Origin: Thiodiazotropha sp040507225 | Lineage (GTDB): Bacteria; Pseudomonadota; Gammaproteobacteria; Chromatiales; Chromatiaceae | DNA: 64,000 bases | Reading direction: 5' to 3' | Assembly (NCBI GenBank): GCA_040507225.1 | Contig: JBEVVG010000001.1 | Location: forward strand, 1,488,001 to 1,552,000 | In this document: positions 59,928 to 64,000 of the stretch, piece after piece | Position numbering within the stretch: position 1 is the first letter of the stretch | How the letters are laid out: the number at the start of each line of letters is the position of its first letter | The notes under the pieces: generated by a model | Told to the model about the DNA's origin: nothing | Seen by the model: only the letters and a program-made list of their open reading frames with translations | Database searches by the model: none | Made by a program: the position numbers and the translations under genes

Positions 59928-60347
59928 GTAGTGTGAGAGCTCCCGAAGATCCGTTAGACGACAGCCGTGCCGAATAGCGTTGAATTCCGCTATCGACTAA
60001 TAAAATCATAGACTTGAGAGTCTACCCAATCGAAAACCCCAATCAGTGCATGAGTTCACATCTTGGAGAAACAGAGATCACGATTCCGCGACCTCCCATT
60101 GACACCAGACGCGTTCCATTAGATGAAAGATACAACGTGCAAGAACGTGTAGCGCCCGTATACCCAGACGCTCTCATCGTGACGCAAGACCGCCAGCCAG
60201 CAGGCTCGCTCCGCAGGGAAAGGCACGCCCATCCCAGGACGCCCGCCGATCGCGGTTGACCGCCGAAGACAGGCCAGGGCCAGGCCGCACACCCGCACCC
60301 CGGATTCCGACACCTTCGATGTGTCCAGTTTGAGAGGCATTAACGTC
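59928..60347. other. Divergent control region of the heme-protein operons
   Basis: This 420-base region between the two divergent operons contains the perfect inverted repeat at 60009-60024 and an AT-rich stretch (59975-60010) with TTGAAT and TAAAAT hexamers only 15 bases apart on the plus strand. I find no open frame with support. Confidence 0.55.
60009..60024. promoter_or_regulatory. Perfect 6-bp inverted repeat, candidate operator
   Basis: TAGACT-TGAG-AGTCTA is a perfect palindrome with a 4-base spacer in the divergent region of the heme-protein operons. The position suits a shared regulator site. The regulator is unknown. Confidence 0.4.
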
Positions 60348-61529
60348 ATGTCAGTCACGCGTCCGCCATCAGGCCCAGGTTCTGCGCTGAAACTCATCAC
60401 CTTCGGTCTGGCCCTGCTGTGTGCCGCTCCGGTGCAGTCAGGCCCCAGGGAGCAGGCGAAACGCATCCATGATCGTATCGCGGGTGTACCTCCCAGCGCC
60501 GAGGTACTGGATCAGATGGTCAGCGAAATCGAGGCCAACGACCCGCTCGCGGCCGCCATGCTGGCGATCGAGAACCCCAACTTTTACAACGTCACCCTGA
60601 AGAACTGGGCCACACCCTGGACGAATGAGGAGATGACCCCATTCGCCCCGCTCAATGACTACTCGGCCACAGTCATCGGCATGGTGCGGGACGAGGTGCC
60701 GTTCAACGAACTGCTGTCCGCGGACATCCTTTACGTGGGCAGCAACGCCCCGGCCTACTCCAACGACAACAATGCCCACTATGAGGCAATGGAGAACCAG
60801 GGGCTGAATCTGAAGGAGGAACTGCTCAGGACCACCCAGTCGGGGGTCACCGGACTGCCCCCCGAGGGGACCGCCGGGGTGATCACCACCCGGGCCGCGG
60901 CACGGGCCTTCTTTGTCGACGGCACCAACCGGGCGATGTTCAGCTTCACCATGCTCAATCACCTGTGCCGGGACCTGGAGCAGATCAAGGATCCGACCCG
61001 GCCCCACGACCGGGTTCGCCAGGACGTGGCGCGCAGCCCGGGTGGAGACAGCCGGGTCTTCTTCAACAACTGTGTCGGATGCCACGCGGGCATGGAACCC
61101 CTGACCCAGGCCTACGCCTATTACGACTATGTCTACCCGGAAGAAGACATGGAGGCCGGGCACATCTCCTACACCCCGGGCGAGGTTCAGCACAAGTACC
61201 TGATCAACAGCAGCGTCTTCAAGGACGGCTTTGCCACGCCCGACAACCACTGGGACAACTACTGGCGGAAAGGGGTCAATGCGGCACTCGGTTGGGATAC
61301 CAGCCTGCCCGGCAGCGGCGATGGGGCCAAGTCCCAGGGACAGGAACTGGCCAACAGCCACGCCTTTGCCGAGTGCCAGGTGACCAAGGCATTCGAGGCC
61401 ATCTGCCTGCGCCCCCCGGTGGACAGCGCGGATCGCAGCAAGATCGGTGAGATCACCACCAACTTCAAGTCCGGCTACAACATGAAGCGCGTGTTTGCCG
61501 AGACGGCCGTCTACTGTGCGGGGGACTGA
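60348..61529 (+). CDS. Exported monoheme c-type cytochrome
   Basis: A 393-residue protein with a signal peptide (LKLITFGLALLCAAPVQSG). There is a single CxxCH (CVGCH, C242) in RVFFNNCVGCHAGMEPLTQ. The protein is otherwise helical and rich in aromatic and acidic residues (YAYYDYVYPEEDMEAGHISY). Further cysteines occur at HLCRD, AECQVTKAFEAIC and the C-terminal YCAGD, which may form disulfides. I know no named family with certainty. I use the ATG at 60348 with GAGAGG upstream; a GTG at 60321 is in frame. It is the first gene of the plus-strand operon. Confidence 0.8.
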   Translation: MSVTRPPSGPGSALKLITFGLALLCAAPVQSGPREQAKRIHDRIAGVPPSAEVLDQMVSEIEANDPLAAAMLAIENPNFYNVTLKNWATPWTNEEMTPFAPLNDYSATVIGMVRDEVPFNELLSADILYVGSNAPAYSNDNNAHYEAMENQGLNLKEELLRTTQSGVTGLPPEGTAGVITTRAAARAFFVDGTNRAMFSFTMLNHLCRDLEQIKDPTRPHDRVRQDVARSPGGDSRVFFNNCVGCHAGMEPLTQAYAYYDYVYPEEDMEAGHISYTPGEVQHKYLINSSVFKDGFATPDNHWDNYWRKGVNAALGWDTSLPGSGDGAKSQGQELANSHAFAECQVTKAFEAICLRPPVDSADRSKIGEITTNFKSGYNMKRVFAETAVYCAGD

Positions 61530-61545
61530 ATCAGTGAGCAGGCAA

Positions 61546-64000
61546 ATGGGTTTCAAAACACGAATCGACGCGGCATGGAAGGCTTGGCTGTTGTTCCCCG
61601 CGCTGGCCCTGGTCGGTCTTCAGGCCTGTCAGGACGGGGTCTCCAACGAATCCGTACAGGAGACTTCCATCACCACCAGCACCTACAATGGACCGGCGGC
61701 CCGCACCAGCGATATCCAGGGCTTTCGCATCAGTGTGTGGGAACCGCTGCGCGCGCAGAACCGCTGCGGCGCCTGCCACGGCGCGGGCGGCCAGGCTCCG
61801 CTGTTCGTCCGTGAAGACGATGTCAATCAGGCCTATGAAGCGGTCAACCCCTTCATCAACCGGGTCGAACCCGATGAGTCGGCCCTGGTCACCAAGGTCG
61901 CGAACGGACACAACTGCTGGGAGGCCAGCGACAGCGCCTGTGCCACCATCATCGCCAACTACGTTCAGTCCTGGCTCGGTGACGGCAGTGGCGGCGGCCG
62001 GCAGATCGAACTCGAAGCGCCACCGGAAAACGTGGTGGGCGAAAGCAAGGTGTTCCCCGATGACGCGACCCTGTTCGCCATCCATGTCCATCCCCTGCTG
62101 ACCGAATACTGCTCGGAATGCCACGTGGATGACGCCGCGTCTCCCCAGTCACCCTATTTCGCCAATGCGGATGCGGACAGCGCCTATGCGGCGGTGAAAA
62201 CCTCCATCGACCTGGACACCCCGCGCAACTCCCGTCTGGTACAGCGTCTGATCGAGTTGCACAACTGCTGGGACGACTGCCCGGGCAATGCCCAGGAGAT
62301 GCAGAGTGCCATCACCCGCATGGCCGACGCGATCAGCCCCACCCCGGTGGACCCGGATCTGGTCGTCAGCTACGCCCTCTCCCTGCCGGAAGGCACGGTG
62401 GCCAGCGGCGGCAGTCGCCAGGAAAACGATGTGATTGCGTTATACGAGTTCAAGACCGGTGAAGGCAATGTGGCCTATGACACCAGCGGCGTCGACCCGG
62501 CCATCAACCTGAGTCTGAGCGGAGACATGGGTTGGGTAGAGGGCTGGGGTCTCGAATTCCGTGACGGCAAGGCCCAGGGCAGTACCAATGACAGCCAAAA
62601 ACTGGCACAGCTGATCCAGGCCACCGGTGAATACACCATCGAAGCCTGGGTGGTGCCCGCCAACGTGACCCAGGAAGGCCCGGCACGCATCATCAGCTAC
62701 TCGGCCGGGACCGATGACCGTAATTTCACTCTCGGCCAGACACTCTACACGTATAATTTTCTGCACCGCTCCAGCACCACCGACGGCAACGGGGAACCCG
62801 CCCACTCCACCTCGGACGGCGATGAGGACCTGCAGGCCACGGAGCAGCATGTGGTCGCCACTTTCGACCCGGAACACGGGCGGCGGATCTACGTTAACGG
62901 GGTATTCACTGACGATGAGGACGAAACCGCACCGGGTAACCTGAACGACTGGGACGACACCTATGCGCTGGTACTCGGCAACGAGGCTTCCAGCGACCGT
63001 CCCTGGGCGGGCAAGGTGCGCCTGCTGGCGATTCACAACCGGGCCCTCAACGAACAGCAGATCCTGCAGAACTTCGAAGCCGGTGTGGGCGAGAAATACT
63101 TCCTGCTGTTCAATGTCAGCGGACTGGTGAATCTGCCGCAAAGCTATATCGTGTTCGAAGTCAGTCAATACGACAATTACAGCTATATGTTCCGTCAGCC
63201 GAAGTTCATCAGCCTCGATGCAGGGGTAGTGCCCGGCGACATCCCCATTCAGGGCATGCGCATCGGCATCAACGGCAAAGAGGCCGCCATCGGCCAGGCC
63301 TATGCACGCCTCGACACCAGCTTGAATGCCGCCGAGTATTCCCAGAACGGTCAGTTGCTGTCGCGCATTGCCACGGTCATCGCATCCGAGAAGGGCGCCG
63401 AGGGTGATCAGTTCTTCCTCACCTTCGAACGATTGGGGGATTACACCCATGTGTTTACGGAACCGGAACCCCTGCCCCTGGCCAGCCCCGCCGATGCGGA
63501 GCCCCGCTCCGAGGTGGGGCTACGCACCTTCGACGAGATCAACGCCAGCATGGCCGAACTGACCGGTGTCAGTCAGACCCTGAGCACGGTCCAGGAAACC
63601 TACACCACGATCCGTCAGCAACTGCCATCCAGTGAGGACGTCAACGGTTTTCTCTCATCCCACCAGGTCGCGGTTTCCCAGCTGGCGATCGAGTATTGCA
63701 GTGCCTTGGTTGACGACACCGGCCTGCGCGCCGGTTTCTTCCCGGGCCTTGACTTCAGTATCAACGCCAACGACATCTCCAGCGCCACCTGGCAGAGCCA
63801 GGTGGTCGCCCCTCTGATGAGTCGTTTCATGGGCGAAAACCTCGCTTCGCAGCCCGATCCGGCCCTGGTGGAAGGAGAGCTGATGGACCTCCTCACGGGC
63901 AGTGCGGGACTGGCTCGCTGTACCGGTCAATGCGCCGCGGACCGCACAGAAAAGGCGACCAAGGCAGCCTGCGCCTCGCTGCTCGGCAGCGCAGTCGTGT
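61546..64000 (+). CDS. Diheme LamG-domain lipoprotein cytochrome, truncated by the window edge
   Basis: At least 818 residues, still open at the right edge. The N-terminal signal ends in a lipobox (LVGLQAC). Two heme motifs, CGACH (C74) and CSECH (C189), each sit in a short cytochrome module followed by HNCW and a second cysteine (HNCWEASDSAC, HNCWDDC). A concanavalin-like LamG domain lies at about 295-512 (YTIEAWVVPANVT, HVVATFDPEHGRRIYVNGVF), and further domains with paired cysteines (RCTGQC) follow. The ATG at 61546 follows the cytochrome gene by 16 bases; a GTG at 61534 is an alternative start. The protein probably acts at the cell surface with the HzsA-like protein. Confidence 0.82.
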   Translation, partial: MGFKTRIDAAWKAWLLFPALALVGLQACQDGVSNESVQETSITTSTYNGPAARTSDIQGFRISVWEPLRAQNRCGACHGAGGQAPLFVREDDVNQAYEAVNPFINRVEPDESALVTKVANGHNCWEASDSACATIIANYVQSWLGDGSGGGRQIELEAPPENVVGESKVFPDDATLFAIHVHPLLTEYCSECHVDDAASPQSPYFANADADSAYAAVKTSIDLDTPRNSRLVQRLIELHNCWDDCPGNAQEMQSAITRMADAISPTPVDPDLVVSYALSLPEGTVASGGSRQENDVIALYEFKTGEGNVAYDTSGVDPAINLSLSGDMGWVEGWGLEFRDGKAQGSTNDSQKLAQLIQATGEYTIEAWVVPANVTQEGPARIISYSAGTDDRNFTLGQTLYTYNFLHRSSTTDGNGEPAHSTSDGDEDLQATEQHVVATFDPEHGRRIYVNGVFTDDEDETAPGNLNDWDDTYALVLGNEASSDRPWAGKVRLLAIHNRALNEQQILQNFEAGVGEKYFLLFNVSGLVNLPQSYIVFEVSQYDNYSYMFRQPKFISLDAGVVPGDIPIQGMRIGINGKEAAIGQAYARLDTSLNAAEYSQNGQLLSRIATVIASEKGAEGDQFFLTFERLGDYTHVFTEPEPLPLASPADAEPRSEVGLRTFDEINASMAELTGVSQTLSTVQETYTTIRQQLPSSEDVNGFLSSHQVAVSQLAIEYCSALVDDTGLRAGFFPGLDFSINANDISSATWQSQVVAPLMSRFMGENLASQPDPALVEGELMDLLTGSAGLARCTGQCAADRTEKATKAACASLLGSAVV

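Overview
The window is GC-rich gammaproteobacterial chromosome, most likely from a chemolithoautotrophic sulfur oxidiser of the Chromatiales/Sedimenticola/Thiodiazotropha kind. The evidence is a sulfur globule protein gene (35315-35647), a canonical gammaproteobacterial suhB-trmJ-cysE-iscRSUA-hscBA-fdx-iscX region, a 2-oxoacid:ferredoxin oxidoreductase pair with a NifF-type flavodoxin nearby, tesA-ybbA-ybbP, yajC-secD-secF, and many c-type cytochrome and envelope genes. I saw no tRNA, rRNA, CRISPR array, phage or transposase gene.

Layout. 1-4265 (minus): edge-truncated DAHP synthase, then a tightly coupled operon of a PqiA-like membrane protein, YbaK and a secreted pectate-lyase-like protein, then an amidohydrolase and HspQ. 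4720-10889: a DUF3581 gene (plus), a Tat-exported beta-helix protein and a DctB/DctD-type two-component pair (minus). 11048-15240: the 4.5S SRP RNA gene, and tesA divergent from ybbA-ybbP. 15359-21412: an AraC regulator with a cupin gene, divergent from an aldehyde/alcohol redox cluster (Fe-ADH, cupin-CMD protein, cyclophilin-like protein, Tat-signal Zn-ADH). 21522-26277: small membrane and housekeeping genes, then an ECF42-type sigma factor with its DGPF/YCII, VOC and SRPBCC partners. 26554-32094: a tandem-fused UvrA of 1846 residues, flanked by inverted palindromic repeats. 32475-34389: an MddA-like S-methyltransferase, a small partner protein and a divergent HxlR regulator. 34439-41349: flavodoxin, sulfur globule protein, rubrerythrin-like protein, KorB, KorA, OmpA lipoprotein and a ScsD-like thioredoxin. 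41393-49782: Fe-S assembly, cysE, trmJ and suhB. 50402-53619: secF, secD, yajC.

53962-64000 is the most unusual part. It holds two divergent operons for an envelope redox module. The minus-strand operon encodes a diheme, beta-propeller lipoprotein related to the hydrazine synthase alpha subunit, two outer-membrane beta-barrels (one with an SH3 domain), a TlpA-type thioredoxin, a DUF4266 lipoprotein and a DUF3570 barrel. The plus-strand operon encodes a monoheme secreted cytochrome and a diheme LamG lipoprotein that runs off the window. No characterised pathway that I know of uses this exact set.

At the DNA level I found several dispersed repeat families: two copies of a MITE-like element with AGTTTTGAG ends, a 49-nt repeat pair, a 19-nt repeat pair, a REP doublet and GTTCCCACGC palindromes. 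The Fe-S region shows two regulatory features: an intrinsic terminator inside the isc operon, and an 18-nt promoter element shared by iscR and cysE.
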